Assembly (NCBI RefSeq): GCF_039530285.1
Contig: NZ_BAAAOK010000010.1
Span: 1-64,000, forward strand
DNA from: Actinomadura_C alba
GTDB lineage: Bacteria > Actinomycetota > Actinomycetes > Streptosporangiales > Streptosporangiaceae
Reading direction: 5' to 3'
Length of the DNA stretch: 64,000 nucleotides
The translations under genes and the position numbers were made by a program. The notes below the pieces were generated by a model, which was not told the DNA's origin, did no database searches, and saw only the letters and a program-made list of their open reading frames with translations. Each line of letters starts with the position of its first letter. The first letter of the stretch is position 1. Positions 18,764-27,807 of the stretch are shown here, in pieces.

Positions 18764-18890
18764 TAGGAGGGGAGTATCCCCCTGCGATGGTCTCGTCATC
18801 ACGGTCGGCCCTGCCGGCCCGGGGCCATCGGTCCTCACTCGGTGAGGGCGGGAGAGACCTCCGGCGATCAGTTCTGTCTGCCGGAGGTCA
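18764..18890 (+). ncRNA. yybP-ykoY (Mn2+) riboswitch-like leader with Shine-Dalgarno-sequestering hairpin
   Basis: The leader starts AGGAGGGGAGTA at 18765-18776, the conserved GGGGAGTA of yybP-ykoY aptamers, and ends with the conserved GAGACCTCC (18854-18862). The 5' GGAGG (18766-18770) can pair with CCTCC (18858-18862) to close the aptamer. The same 3' strand, GACCTCCGG (18856-18864), is also perfectly complementary to CCGGAGGTC (18881-18889), which contains the Shine-Dalgarno of the next gene. The two helices exclude each other, the architecture of a translational on/off switch. The family senses Mn2+ and often precedes TerC/Alx-type or P-type metal transporters. Confidence 0.75.
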
Positions 18891-18893
18891 TCT

Positions 18894-19895
18894 GTGAACG
18901 TACCGTTGTGGGTCTGGGCCGTCACGCTCGGCGCACTTGTCGCCCTCATCCTCGCCGATCTCATCTGGATCGACCGTTCCGGGGGCAAGGAGTTCGGCAC
19001 CCGGCAGGCGGCCTTCTGGTCGGGTGTCTACATCGCGCTGGCGGTGCTGTTCGGGCTCGGTGTCCTGGCCTTCGCCGGAGGCGACTACGCGGCGCAGTTC
19101 TACGCGGGATTCGTCACGGAGAAGAGCCTCAGCGTCGACAACCTCTTCGTCTTCTACGTGATCATGACGCGCTTCGCGGTGCCGCGGGAGAGCCAGCACC
19201 GGGTGCTGATGCTCGGCGTCGTGCTGGCTCTGGTCCTGCGAGGGATCTTCATCGCGATCGGCGCGGCGGTGATCGCCCAGTTCCAGGGGGTGTTCTTCGT
19301 CTTCGGGGCGTTCCTGATCTGGACCGCGTTCGGGCTGCTGCGCACCGGGCACGACGAGAACGCCGGCGACAACGCGCTGATGCGCTGGAGCAGGCGGGTG
19401 CTGCCGACCACCGAGGAGTACGACGGCGCCAGGATCTCCATCAAGCGGAACGGCAGGCGACTGTTCACGCCGCTGTTCATCGTCGTCATCGCGATCGGGT
19501 CGACGGACCTGCTGTTCGCCCTCGACTCCATCCCAGCGATCTTCGGGCTGACCAAGGAGCCCTACCTCGTCTTCACCACCAACGCCTTCGCGCTGATGGG
19601 TCTGGTGCAGCTGTACTTCCTGCTGGGCGGCCTGGTACGCCGGCTGGTCTACCTCAGCCACGGACTCGCGGCCATCCTCGGGTTCATCGGGGTCAAGCTC
19701 ATCCTCGAGGCGCTGCACGGCTATCACGTGTCGTGGGCGCCGGAGATCCCGATCTGGTTGTCCCTCTCGATCATCGGCGGCACCCTGGCGGTCACCACCG
19801 TGGCCAGCGTGATCGGGATCCGGCGTGGCGCGGGCGAAGGTCCGGCGGCGGGCGAAGGCGACGACACGGGCGGCAAGGTGATCGCAGCCGACTGA
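18894..19895 (+). CDS. TerC family integral membrane protein (Alx-like)
   Basis: A 333-residue TerC/Alx-type protein with about nine membrane segments. The family landmarks GGDYAAQFYAGFVTEKSLSVDNLFVF and TDLLFALDSIPAIFGLTKEPYLVFTTNAFALMGL contain the conserved membrane Asp/Asn residues. Alx-type proteins are implicated in Mn2+ efflux or redox-linked metal handling, consistent with the Mn2+ riboswitch-like leader directly upstream. The GTG at 18894 is fixed by the GGAGG at 18883-18887. The C-terminal ~30 residues are Gly/Glu-rich and disordered. Confidence 0.92.
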   Translation: MNVPLWVWAVTLGALVALILADLIWIDRSGGKEFGTRQAAFWSGVYIALAVLFGLGVLAFAGGDYAAQFYAGFVTEKSLSVDNLFVFYVIMTRFAVPRESQHRVLMLGVVLALVLRGIFIAIGAAVIAQFQGVFFVFGAFLIWTAFGLLRTGHDENAGDNALMRWSRRVLPTTEEYDGARISIKRNGRRLFTPLFIVVIAIGSTDLLFALDSIPAIFGLTKEPYLVFTTNAFALMGLVQLYFLLGGLVRRLVYLSHGLAAILGFIGVKLILEALHGYHVSWAPEIPIWLSLSIIGGTLAVTTVASVIGIRRGAGEGPAAGEGDDTGGKVIAAD

Positions 19896-20016
19896 GGGCT
19901 CCCGCCCGCCGGCCGCGAGGACATCGGTAGGGTCGCTCGGGGGGAACCTGAATGCCGTTCTAGAATCGATGTCGGTTGTGGGCGGCGAACGGCAGTGGTC
20001 TGGGAAGAGGTGTCGG

Positions 20017-22212
20017 ATGGCGATCGGGCTTACCGAGGAGCATGACGCGCTCGCGGAATCGGTGCGCGGATTCGTCGAGCGCAACGTGACGGTGCAGGCG
20101 GTGCGTGCCGCGCTGGAGGCCGGCACCGAGACCCGGCCGCCGTTCTGGGCAGGCCTGGCCGACCAGGGCCTGCTCGGCCTGCACATCGCGGAAGAGCACG
20201 GCGGCCATGGATACGGTCTGCTCGAGGTCGCGGTGGTGCTCGAGGAACTCGGCCGCGCCGCCGCCCCAGGGCCGTTCCTGCCCACCGTACTCGCGGGCGC
20301 GGTGATCCAGGCCGCCCGCAACGCCAAGGCGCACGAGGAACTGCTGCCGGGGCTGGCGGACGGCACCCGCACCGGCGCGGTGTCGCTGGCCACCGGCCTC
20401 ACCGGGCGGCGCGCCGACGAGGGCCTGGTGATCAGCGGTACGGTCGAGCCCGTCCTCGGCGCGGTGCTCGCGGATGTGATCGTGCTGCCGGTCGGCACCG
20501 CCGACGGCGAGGAATGGGTCGTCATCGACGCGGCCGCTGCGACCGTCGAGGAGCTGCCGAGCCTCGACCGGGTCCGCCGGGCCGGCCGGGTGACGCTGAC
20601 CGACGTCGGCGTCGCCGCCGACCGGGTCCTGGACGGCCTGGAGGGACGGCGGGTCCGGGACCTCGCCGCGGTGCTGCTCGGTGCCGAGGCGACCGGCGTC
20701 GCCGCCTGGTGCGTGAGCACCGCCGCCGAGTACGCCAAGGTACGTGAGCAGTTCGGCCGCCCCATCGGCCAGTTCCAGGGCGTCAAGCACAAGTGCGCGC
20801 GGATGCTCATCGCGCTCGAGCAGGCCCGCGCGGCCGTCTGGGACGCCGCGCGCGCCATCGACGACGCGGCCGAGGAGGCCGCCTTCGCCGCCCGCGTCGC
20901 GGCCGTCATCGCGCCCGACGCCGCGGTGCAGACGGCCCGTGACTGCATCCAGGTGCTCGGCGGCATCGGGTTCACCTGGGAGCACGAGGCCCACCTCTAC
21001 CTGCGCCGGGGCCTCACGCTGCGCTCCCTGCTCGGGTCGGCCGGGGAATGGGCGGCCTCGGTGGCCGACCTGGCCCTCGCCGGTTCCGTGCGTCCGGTGG
21101 AGGTCGAGCTCGACGACGACACGCTCCCGGTGCGCGAGCGGGTACGGGCCGAGATCGCCGAGCTGGCGGCCATCGAGGACAAGGGCCGGCTCAACACCGT
21201 GATGGGCGACGAGGGCTGGACGGTCCCGCACCTGCCCAAGCCGTGGGGTCGTGCGGCCGGACCGGTCGAGCAGATCCTCATCCAGCAGGAGATGCGGCGG
21301 GCCAAGGTCAAGCCGCCCAACCTGGTGATCGGCGCCTGGCTCGTGCCGTCGCTGTTCACCTACGGCACCGAGCAGCAGAAGGAACGGTTCCTGCGCCCGA
21401 CGCTGCGCGGGCAGATGGTCTGGTGCCAGCTGTTCAGTGAGCCGGGTGCCGGCTCCGATCTGGCCGCACTGTCCATGAAGGCCGTGCGGGTCGAGGGCGG
21501 GTGGAAGCTCACCGGCCAGAAGATCTGGACGTCCGTCGCGCAGCACGCCCAGTGGGGCTTCTGCATCGCCCGCACCGACCCGGCGGCGCCCAAGCACGAC
21601 GGCATCACCTACTTCCTCGTGGACATGAAGTCCGAGGGCATCGACGTGCGGCCGTTGAAGGAGCTCACCGGCGAGGCCATCTTCAACGAGGTCTTCCTCG
21701 ACGAGGTCTTCGTGCCGGACGACTGTGTCGTCGGCGAGGTGGACAAGGGCTGGCAGGTCGCCCGCAACACGCTCAGCAACGAGCGGGTCTCGCTGTCCAC
21801 CGGCGGCGGCCTCGGGGCCGGGCTGCCGGAGCTGCTGGAGTTCTTCGACGGCCGGGAACTCGACGACGTCACCCGCGTCGAGGTGGGCCGGCTCGTCGCG
21901 CAGGGGCAGTCGATCGACCTGCTCGGCCTGCGGACGACCGTCAAGCAGCTGTCGGGGCTGAACCCGGGTGCGGAGGCCAGTGTGCGCAAGCTGCTCGGCG
22001 TCCAGTTCAACCAGGACGTCGCCGACTACGTCTGGGCGGCCCAGGGCGCCAACGCGGTGCTGGAGGACACCCGCGGGCTCAGCGGCAAGTGGGCGCGGTA
22101 CATGCTCTTCAGCCGCGCGATGACCATCTACGGCGGTACGACCGAGGTGCAGCTCAACATCATCGCTGAACGGCTCCTCGGCCTGCCGCGCGACCCCGAG
22201 CCGGGCAAGTGA
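20017..22212 (+). CDS. Double-domain acyl-CoA dehydrogenase
   Basis: A 731-residue flavoenzyme made of two acyl-CoA dehydrogenase modules. The N-terminal half (1-~360) ends with YAKVREQFGRPIGQFQGVKHKCARM and the CIQVLGGIGFTWEHEAHLYLRR motif. The C-terminal half (~375-731) contains LFSEPGAGSDLAALSMKAVRVEGGWKLTGQKIWTS and the terminal YGGTTEVQLNIIAERLLGLPR. Only the first half has the LGGIG(F/Y)TWE element and the second the complete FAD/substrate loop, so one active site may be built from a degenerate pair. Single-chain proteins of this size, for example mycobacterial FadE6-type, are known. Role: fatty-acid or sterol beta-oxidation. The start ATG 20017 follows GAAGAGG. Confidence 0.9.
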   Translation: MAIGLTEEHDALAESVRGFVERNVTVQAVRAALEAGTETRPPFWAGLADQGLLGLHIAEEHGGHGYGLLEVAVVLEELGRAAAPGPFLPTVLAGAVIQAARNAKAHEELLPGLADGTRTGAVSLATGLTGRRADEGLVISGTVEPVLGAVLADVIVLPVGTADGEEWVVIDAAAATVEELPSLDRVRRAGRVTLTDVGVAADRVLDGLEGRRVRDLAAVLLGAEATGVAAWCVSTAAEYAKVREQFGRPIGQFQGVKHKCARMLIALEQARAAVWDAARAIDDAAEEAAFAARVAAVIAPDAAVQTARDCIQVLGGIGFTWEHEAHLYLRRGLTLRSLLGSAGEWAASVADLALAGSVRPVEVELDDDTLPVRERVRAEIAELAAIEDKGRLNTVMGDEGWTVPHLPKPWGRAAGPVEQILIQQEMRRAKVKPPNLVIGAWLVPSLFTYGTEQQKERFLRPTLRGQMVWCQLFSEPGAGSDLAALSMKAVRVEGGWKLTGQKIWTSVAQHAQWGFCIARTDPAAPKHDGITYFLVDMKSEGIDVRPLKELTGEAIFNEVFLDEVFVPDDCVVGEVDKGWQVARNTLSNERVSLSTGGGLGAGLPELLEFFDGRELDDVTRVEVGRLVAQGQSIDLLGLRTTVKQLSGLNPGAEASVRKLLGVQFNQDVADYVWAAQGANAVLEDTRGLSGKWARYMLFSRAMTIYGGTTEVQLNIIAERLLGLPRDPEPGK

Positions 22213-22215
22213 TCG

Positions 22216-22566
22216 TCAGCCGCGCAGGAACCGCAGGGCGTAGGCGAGATTGATCATGACGATGCCGCCCCAGGAGAGCACCAGGCCGGGGAGGCCCGCG
22301 TTGGCGACGCCGATCGCGGTCAGCGGGATCGCCGCCACCAGGCTGATGCACAGGACGGCGATGCTCGCCCCACGCTCCGCCTTGGCGGCGTGATGGTCGC
22401 GTTCGGGCCGGGCGGGCACCTGCGTGCCCATGCGGGCGTCGATGGTCTGTTCGACGCGGTCGACGACCGACTCGATGAACGCGGCGTCGTAGTCGGGGCC
22501 CAGTTCCTGCCTAGCCGCGAAGGCGGCGGTCAGGTCGGCATCGCGGGGCGGTCGAGAAGTGGTCAT
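22216..22566 (-). CDS. Small two-helix membrane protein
   Basis: A 116-residue protein with a cytoplasmic head of ~70 residues (DADLTAAFAARQELGPDYDAAFIESVVDRVEQTIDARM) and two C-terminal membrane segments (ASIAVLCISLVAAIPLTAIGV and LPGLVLSWGGIVMINLAYAL). Such small membrane proteins are frequent in actinomycetes and no function is assigned. The ATG at 22566 begins the recognisable head. It is divergent from the MoxR gene and ends 3 bp from the acyl-CoA dehydrogenase stop. Confidence 0.75.
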   Translation of the reverse strand: MTTSRPPRDADLTAAFAARQELGPDYDAAFIESVVDRVEQTIDARMGTQVPARPERDHHAAKAERGASIAVLCISLVAAIPLTAIGVANAGLPGLVLSWGGIVMINLAYALRFLRG

Positions 22567-22686
22567 GATGCCGGTATACAGGTGCCACGGCCCGGTGTCG
22601 TCCCTCGGCGGTGCCAGTCTCGGCTCCGCCACAGGTATGAGGCCTGAGCGGCGGGCGCCGCGCCGGCGCCGGGAGGAGCACGGATC

Positions 22687-23586
22687 GTGATCGATGACGG
22701 GTCCTCGAGCGGTTTCTTCACCGCGCCCGACGAGGTCGCCGAGCGGCTGGCGGCGGTGGGATATCTGGCCGACGAGGCCATCGCCACGACCGTCTTCCTC
22801 GCCGACGCGCTCGGAAAGCCACTGCTGGTCGAGGGCCCGGCGGGAGTCGGCAAGACCGAGCTCGCCAAGGCCGTCGCCGCCGTGACCGGCGCCGGCCTCG
22901 TGCGCCTGCAGTGCTACGAGGGGCTCGACGAGGCCCGCGCGCTGTACGAGTGGAACTACAAGAAGCAGTTGCTGCGGATCCAGGCCGCGCCGGCCGACCG
23001 GGCCTGGGAGACGACGCACGACGACATCTTCACCGAGGAGTTCCTGCTGGAGCGGCCGCTCCTTGCGGCCATCCGCCGCGGCGAGCCGACCGTGCTGCTG
23101 ATCGACGAGACCGACAAGGCCGACGTCGAGGTCGAGGGGCTGCTGCTCGAGGTGCTGTCGGACTACCAGGTCACGATCCCCGAACTCGGCACCATCACCG
23201 CGGCCCGCAGGCCCTTCGTCGTGCTGACCTCCAACGCCGCCAGGGAGCTGTCGGAGGCGCTCAAGCGCCGCTGCCTCTACCTGCACCTGAACTATCCGAG
23301 GCCCGAGCGGGAACGCGACATCGTGCTCGCCCGGGTGCCCGGCATCGAGGCCGAACTCGCGGACCGGGTGGTCCGGACCGTCGGGGCAATGCGGGCTCTG
23401 GAGATCAAGAAGGCGCCGTCGATCGCCGAGACGATCGACTGGGCGCGCACCCTGCTCGCCCTGGGCGTCGACGAGCTCGACGAGGCGGCCGTCGCCCGTA
23501 CCCTCGGCGTCGTCCTGAAGCACGCGTCCGACCACGAGCGGGCGGTGAAGGAACTGGGTCTGCCCGGACCGGGGCTGCCGGGCTGA
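22687..23586 (+). CDS. MoxR-type AAA+ ATPase
   Basis: A 299-residue AAA+ ATPase of the MoxR/CoxD class. Walker A is EGPAGVGKTELAKAVAA (around residues 49-65), Walker B VLLIDETDKADVEVEGLLLEVL, sensor 1 VVLTSNAARELSEALKRRCLYLHL with the Arg finger pair, and sensor 2 in the C-terminal helical lid. It is followed, with a TGATG overlap, by a VWA-domain protein; MoxR-VWA pairs act as chaperone-like systems for metal-cofactor insertion or stress complexes. The GTG at 22687 has GGAGGAG upstream (22672-22678). Confidence 0.92.
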   Translation: MIDDGSSSGFFTAPDEVAERLAAVGYLADEAIATTVFLADALGKPLLVEGPAGVGKTELAKAVAAVTGAGLVRLQCYEGLDEARALYEWNYKKQLLRIQAAPADRAWETTHDDIFTEEFLLERPLLAAIRRGEPTVLLIDETDKADVEVEGLLLEVLSDYQVTIPELGTITAARRPFVVLTSNAARELSEALKRRCLYLHLNYPRPERERDIVLARVPGIEAELADRVVRTVGAMRALEIKKAPSIAETIDWARTLLALGVDELDEAAVARTLGVVLKHASDHERAVKELGLPGPGLPG

Positions 23587-24977
23587 TGCCGCTCCTCGAC
23601 CGGCACACCGCCTTCGTCGCCGCGCTGCGAGAAGCGGGCCTCCCGGTGTCCATCGCGGAGGGGCTGGACGCCGTACGGGCGCTGACGGTCATCGGGCTGG
23701 GCGAGCGGGAGGCACTGCGGGCCGCGTACGCCACCACGGTGGTCAAGCGGCCGGCGCACCGGCAGATCTTCGACACTCTCTTCGACCTGTGGTTCCCCGC
23801 CGCGCTCGGTGAGGGCGTCGCCGGTCCGGCGCCGTCCCGGCCGTCCGGTGGCCCGGAGCGGCCGGCCACGCCCGTACCGCCCGCACTCGACCCCGAGGTG
23901 CAGGCCCGGCGGCGCGAGCTCGCCGACCTGCTGCTCGCCGGGGACGACGCGGGTCTTCGTCAGTTCGTCCGGGCGGTCGTCGGGCAGTATGGCCGCTCGC
24001 CCGGCGGGGAGGCGTGGTTCTCCTCGGGCGTGCTGCAGGCGATGTCGGCGGACACGCTGATGGCCGGGTTGCTCCGCGCCGTGCTGACCGGCGAGGACAG
24101 GGGCGGTATCGCCGAGCGGGCGGCCCGGCAGACGTTCCGTGACCGCATCACCCGATTCGAGGACCTGGTCGGCGTCGAGGTGCGGCGGCGGATCGCCGAG
24201 GAGGGCGGGCTCGAGCGGACGGCCCGGATGGCCGTTCGGCCGCCACTGGAGCGGCTGGACTGGGGCCGGGCGTCCCGCGCGGACCTGGACGCGCTGCGCC
24301 GCGAGGTCTACCCGCTCGCCCGCAGGCTCGCCACCCGGCTGGCCGCCCGGCACCGGGCCGGTAGCCGGGGACGGCTGGATTTTCGCCGTACCGTCCGGGC
24401 GTCGCTGTCGACCGGGGGAGTGCCGGTCACCACCCACCACCGCCCGCGCCGTCCGCACAAGCCCGAACTGGTCATCCTCTGCGACGCCAGCGACTCGGTC
24501 TCCTCGTTCGCGCATTTCACACTGCTGCTCACCTTCGCTCTGCGCGAGCAGTTCACCAAGGTACGGGCGTTCGCGTTCATCGACTCGACCGACGAGATCA
24601 CCAGGTTCTTCGCCCCCGGCGTGGACGTCGTCGACGCGATGACCCGGCTCGCCCAGGAGGCCGACCTGGTGTGGATCAGTGGGCGCAGCAACTACGGTCA
24701 CGCGATCGAGGTCTTCGCCGAGCGCTACGGCGACGCCGTCGGCCCGAGGACCTCGCTGCTCGTGCTCGGCGACGCCCGCTCGAACTACGGCGACCTCGCG
24801 CTGCCGACGCTACGTGAGCTCGCCGGCCGGGCCCGGCACGCGTACTGGCTCAATCCCGAGCCGCGCCGGGACTGGGACACCGGCGACTCGGCCGCCTCGG
24901 CCTACGACGAGGTCGTGCCGATGTTCGAATGCCGCAACCTCACCCAGCTCATGGCCTTCATTGAGGAGATCGCCTGA
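23586..24977 (+). CDS. VWA-domain (CoxE-like) protein
   Basis: A 463-residue protein. The N-terminal helical region (1-230) resembles CoxE-type proteins. The C-terminal von Willebrand A domain has the MIDAS sequence ILCDASDSVSSF (DxSxS), followed by the distal Thr/Asp elements (AFIDSTDEITRF and LVLGDARSNYGD). Its start overlaps the MoxR stop (TGATG), so the two are made together. It is probably the partner that the MoxR ATPase remodels. In carbon-monoxide dehydrogenase clusters CoxD/CoxE mature the Cu-Mo centre, but no CODH genes are here, so the client is unknown. Confidence 0.9.
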   Translation: MPLLDRHTAFVAALREAGLPVSIAEGLDAVRALTVIGLGEREALRAAYATTVVKRPAHRQIFDTLFDLWFPAALGEGVAGPAPSRPSGGPERPATPVPPALDPEVQARRRELADLLLAGDDAGLRQFVRAVVGQYGRSPGGEAWFSSGVLQAMSADTLMAGLLRAVLTGEDRGGIAERAARQTFRDRITRFEDLVGVEVRRRIAEEGGLERTARMAVRPPLERLDWGRASRADLDALRREVYPLARRLATRLAARHRAGSRGRLDFRRTVRASLSTGGVPVTTHHRPRRPHKPELVILCDASDSVSSFAHFTLLLTFALREQFTKVRAFAFIDSTDEITRFFAPGVDVVDAMTRLAQEADLVWISGRSNYGHAIEVFAERYGDAVGPRTSLLVLGDARSNYGDLALPTLRELAGRARHAYWLNPEPRRDWDTGDSAASAYDEVVPMFECRNLTQLMAFIEEIA

Positions 24978-25004
24978 GCGCCGGCCTCGGGGCGGGTGCT
25001 CGGA

Positions 25005-25574
25005 TCATGGGCCGAGCGCGCGGGCGATGAGGTCGGCGACCGCGTCGGGGTCGACATGCTGCCCGGTGAGCTGGTGGAGGTTCTCCTGGTAGAGCAGGAC
25101 CGTCGCGAACGTGGCCGCCGCGACCTCCAGCCGCGCCGTGTCGCCGCGTGCGCCGGGCAGAGCCAGTTCCAGCGCCCGGCGGGCGCGGTGCACCACCTCG
25201 GTGTTGACCCGACGGAGCCGTTCCCTGGCCGATCGGTGGGTGTCGGCCTCCCGGAACAGGATGCGGCGCATCGCGGGTGAGGCCCGCAGCGGAAAGCGCC
25301 GCGCGAGCCGGGACAGCGTGCCGGCCGGGTCGCCGGGCAGCGCTTCGACGTCCTCTTCGGCGAGCATCTCGATCGAGGTGCGTTCGTCGATGAGTGCGGT
25401 GAGCATGTCGATCTTCTGCGGGAAGTAGTGGAAGACCAGCCCCTTGGGGACCTCTGCGCGTTCGGCGATGCCGGCGGTGGAGGAGCCGTCGTAGCCGGCC
25501 CGAGCGAACAGTTCCTCGGCCGCGTCGAGGATGCGCATGCGGGTGTCCGCCCGTGCGGGGCGTCGCCTGTTCAT
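25005..25574 (-). CDS. TetR family transcriptional regulator
   Basis: A 189-residue TetR-type repressor. The N-terminal HTH has TRMRILDAAEELFARAGYDGSSTAGIAERAEVPKGLVFHYFPQKIDMLTALI; the ligand-binding domain fills the rest. The ATG at 25574 is preferred over upstream codons because HTH similarity starts a few residues later. It lies 100 bp downstream of the SPW-repeat gene on the same strand. A perfect TetR-like operator (26066-26083) sits upstream of that gene, so it probably represses the SPW-TetR unit. Confidence 0.88.
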   Translation of the reverse strand: MNRRRPARADTRMRILDAAEELFARAGYDGSSTAGIAERAEVPKGLVFHYFPQKIDMLTALIDERTSIEMLAEEDVEALPGDPAGTLSRLARRFPLRASPAMRRILFREADTHRSARERLRRVNTEVVHRARRALELALPGARGDTARLEVAAATFATVLLYQENLHQLTGQHVDPDAVADLIARALGP

Positions 25575-25674
25575 CGGCCCTCCCGGTCGCCGGCGCGCAT
25601 GCGCGTCCGCCCAGGCCCGGAAACGCCGGTGGCCCCTGGCCGCTCGCACGCCAGGGGCCATCTCGGCAGGAAGC

Positions 25675-26007
25675 TCAGGCCGTCGTCGAACTCCGAGTCT
25701 GAGTTGCGCCCCACAGGCCGACGATAGCGGCGACGCCGCCGGCGATCCATGCCGTCCATGCCGCGGCGTCCTGACCAGTGAAGCCGAAGGCCCAGGGCGA
25801 GACGAAGATGAGGACCGCGAACGCCGTCGTGGTCCACGACGACGGCCCGCCGGCCGCCAGCAGCGCGTAGAGGCCCGCGAGGGCCAGCAGGGCGCCGAGC
25901 ACCATCAGGGGCTGCTTGCCCGCGTCGTCCGCCCACAGTTCGGGCGCGAGGAGTACGGCTAGACCGGCGACGAAAGCGACGCCGTCCTGCCAGGAGTAGT
26001 TGCCCAT
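25675..26007 (-). CDS. SPW-repeat membrane protein
   Basis: A 110-residue membrane protein of four hydrophobic helices arranged as two SPW-type halves, with LLAPELWA in the first and VSPWAFGF in the second, the family's Ser/Ala-Pro-x-x signature. SPW proteins are small inner-membrane proteins of unknown role. The ATG at 26007 follows CCACCTCC on the + strand, that is GGAGGTGG as Shine-Dalgarno. It is the first gene of a unit with the TetR regulator. Confidence 0.85.
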   Translation of the reverse strand: MGNYSWQDGVAFVAGLAVLLAPELWADDAGKQPLMVLGALLALAGLYALLAAGGPSSWTTTAFAVLIFVSPWAFGFTGQDAAAWTAWIAGGVAAIVGLWGATQTRSSTTA

Positions 26008-26065
26008 CCGCCACCTCCAGTGGGGGTCCGGGTCGGTCCATGTCGTCCATGTCCGAGATTCCCTG

Positions 26066-26083
26066 ATTGACCGACCGGTCAAT
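26066..26083. promoter_or_regulatory. TetR-type operator palindrome
   Basis: ATTGACCG-AC-CGGTCAAT is a perfect inverted repeat with 8-bp arms and a 2-bp spacer, 59 bp upstream of the SPW start. Palindromes of this type (GACCGnnCGGTC core) are typical TetR-family operators; the TetR gene lies just downstream in the same unit. Confidence 0.7.
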
Positions 26084-26300
26084 CTGGCCGGGCGGATGGA
26101 TCCTTCTGCCCACCGGGTCAGAGTCGCCTCACTCCGCACCCCCCAAGACGCGCCTCGCGATATTCGCGAGTCCCAACAGTGCAGCGCCACCGTAATTCCA
26201 CCGGATTAACCGGTGGCCGCGCTTCCGTGACGCACCGCTCCCGCCCGACGTGCGCTTCGTCGGCGGCCCGCCGACCCGCCCCTGACCGCGCCCCGCGTGC

Positions 26301-27236
26301 TCAGAGCTGATCTAGCAGGGCGGTGAGCAGTCGCGCGGTGTGCTCGGGACGGGCGGCCTCCACGGACAGCCGGTTCATGGTGTGCAGGTACTTGTCGACG
26401 TCGGCGAGCTTGTCCAGATAGAGCGCACTGGTGAGCTGCTCGAGATAGACCACGTCGGGCAGGGACTGCTCGCCGAACCGCAGGATCGCGAACGGCCCGC
26501 CCGCCGCGGCATGGCCGCCGGTGTCGAACGGCACCACCTGGAGCGTGACATTGGCCAGCTTGTTGACCTCGAGGAGGTGCACGAGCTGGCCGCGCATGAC
26601 CTCTCGGCCGCCCATGGGACGCCGCAGAGCGGCCTCGTCCATGATCGCCCACAGGGTGGGCGGCTCGGTGCCGGTGAGGCACTCCCGGCGGGTCATCCGC
26701 ACCCGGACCCGGCGCTCGATCTCGCCGGGCGAGGCCTCGGGGTGGCCGAGCCGGATCACGGCACGTGCGTAGTCCTCGGTCTGCAGCAGGCCGGGGACGA
26801 ACTGCACCTCGTAGGTGCGGATGAGCGAGGCGGCCTCTTCGAGGCCGATGTAGACCTCGAACCAGCTCGGCAGCACATCGCCGTACTGGTGCCACCAGCC
26901 GGGCGTGTTGGCCTGCTCCATGAGCGAGAGCACCACGGCCCGCTCGGTGGGATCGAGTACTCCGTACAGGGTGAGCAGGTCGGCGACATCGCGCTCTTTG
27001 AAGCCGACCCGGCCCAGCTCCATGCGGCTGATCTTGGAGTGCGAGGCGCGGATGGTGTAGCCGGCGTCCTCGGCCGAGATGTTCTGCTGCTCGCGCAGCC
27101 GGCGCAGATGCGAACCGAGCACGATGCGCAGCACTGTCGGCCCGCCGCGCGGGTATTCCAGGAGACGGCCGCCGGTGGCGTCGTCTCCGTCCGGCGGATT
27201 CTCCGGGTCTTCGCTGCCCGCTGGAGCTTGAGTCAC
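26301..27236 (-). CDS. XRE/DUF5753 DNA-binding regulator
   Basis: A 311-residue regulator: an N-terminal helix-turn-helix (VLGSHLRRLREQQNISAEDAGYTIRASHSKISRMELGRVGF) followed by the DUF5753 domain (WWHQYGDVLPSWFEVYIGLEEAASLIRTYEVQFVPGLLQTEDYARAVI and onward). The GTG at 27236 is supported by GGGAGA about 9 bp upstream; the open frame to 27326 lacks a ribosome site. Unlike the four XRE cassettes further right it has no DUF397 partner. It is preceded by a small hypothetical gene on the same strand. Confidence 0.85.
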   Translation of the reverse strand: MTQAPAGSEDPENPPDGDDATGGRLLEYPRGGPTVLRIVLGSHLRRLREQQNISAEDAGYTIRASHSKISRMELGRVGFKERDVADLLTLYGVLDPTERAVVLSLMEQANTPGWWHQYGDVLPSWFEVYIGLEEAASLIRTYEVQFVPGLLQTEDYARAVIRLGHPEASPGEIERRVRVRMTRRECLTGTEPPTLWAIMDEAALRRPMGGREVMRGQLVHLLEVNKLANVTLQVVPFDTGGHAAAGGPFAILRFGEQSLPDVVYLEQLTSALYLDKLADVDKYLHTMNRLSVEAARPEHTARLLTALLDQL

Positions 27237-27360
27237 TCGAGGGTCTCCCGGTCCTATGTGCTCGGAGGCGCGAGTGGATCGTAACCGATCTTGTCGCGCG
27301 ACGTCTTGCCACCGCCGTGTCATCACCCGGAGCGGCGTTGAGCGGCCGTGGCGTGCATCC

Positions 27361-27807
27361 TCACAGGTCGTCGTAGGAGAAGTCCCTGGCCAGTTCGGCC
27401 CAAGGGAGGTGGCCCAGCCGCGCCATCGCCGTGGGGTGGATCACACCGTCGCCGATCTCCTGATACCAGATGACGACGAGGGCCGTGTACATCCAGTCGC
27501 CCACGGCGCGCGGTGTGGGCCTGCCATGGAAGAGACCGACGCATTCCAGTGGAGGCATTAGTTCCATCGGTCCCCAGCGGGGATGCGGCTCCCGGTCGTC
27601 GGCGACCGTCCTGACCGGCTCCACCAGGTGCACCGGAATGTGGCGCCAGAGCCCCCGCACGCGCTCGACCTGCCGTCGCAGGTGTTCGTCGTTCAATTTA
27701 CGGCTGGGCATGCCCTCGAGGTAGCCGCCGTAGGTCAGCGAGATCTCGACCGACCTCAGCGCGAGCGTGCCGGCCGCGCTTTCGATGGTCTGGATCGCCT
27801 CGCTCAT
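27361..27807 (-). CDS. Hypothetical protein
   Basis: A 148-residue cytoplasmic protein of unknown family (ATG 27807, MSEAIQTIESAAGTLALRSVEISLTYGGY). It contains several Trp and His residues (RGLWRHIPVHLVEP, GDWMYTALVVIWYQEIG). It lies directly upstream of the XRE/DUF5753 regulator on the same strand with ~125 bp between, so it may be the regulator's partner or target. I do not recognise a domain. Confidence 0.6.
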   Translation of the reverse strand: MSEAIQTIESAAGTLALRSVEISLTYGGYLEGMPSRKLNDEHLRRQVERVRGLWRHIPVHLVEPVRTVADDREPHPRWGPMELMPPLECVGLFHGRPTPRAVGDWMYTALVVIWYQEIGDGVIHPTAMARLGHLPWAELARDFSYDDL

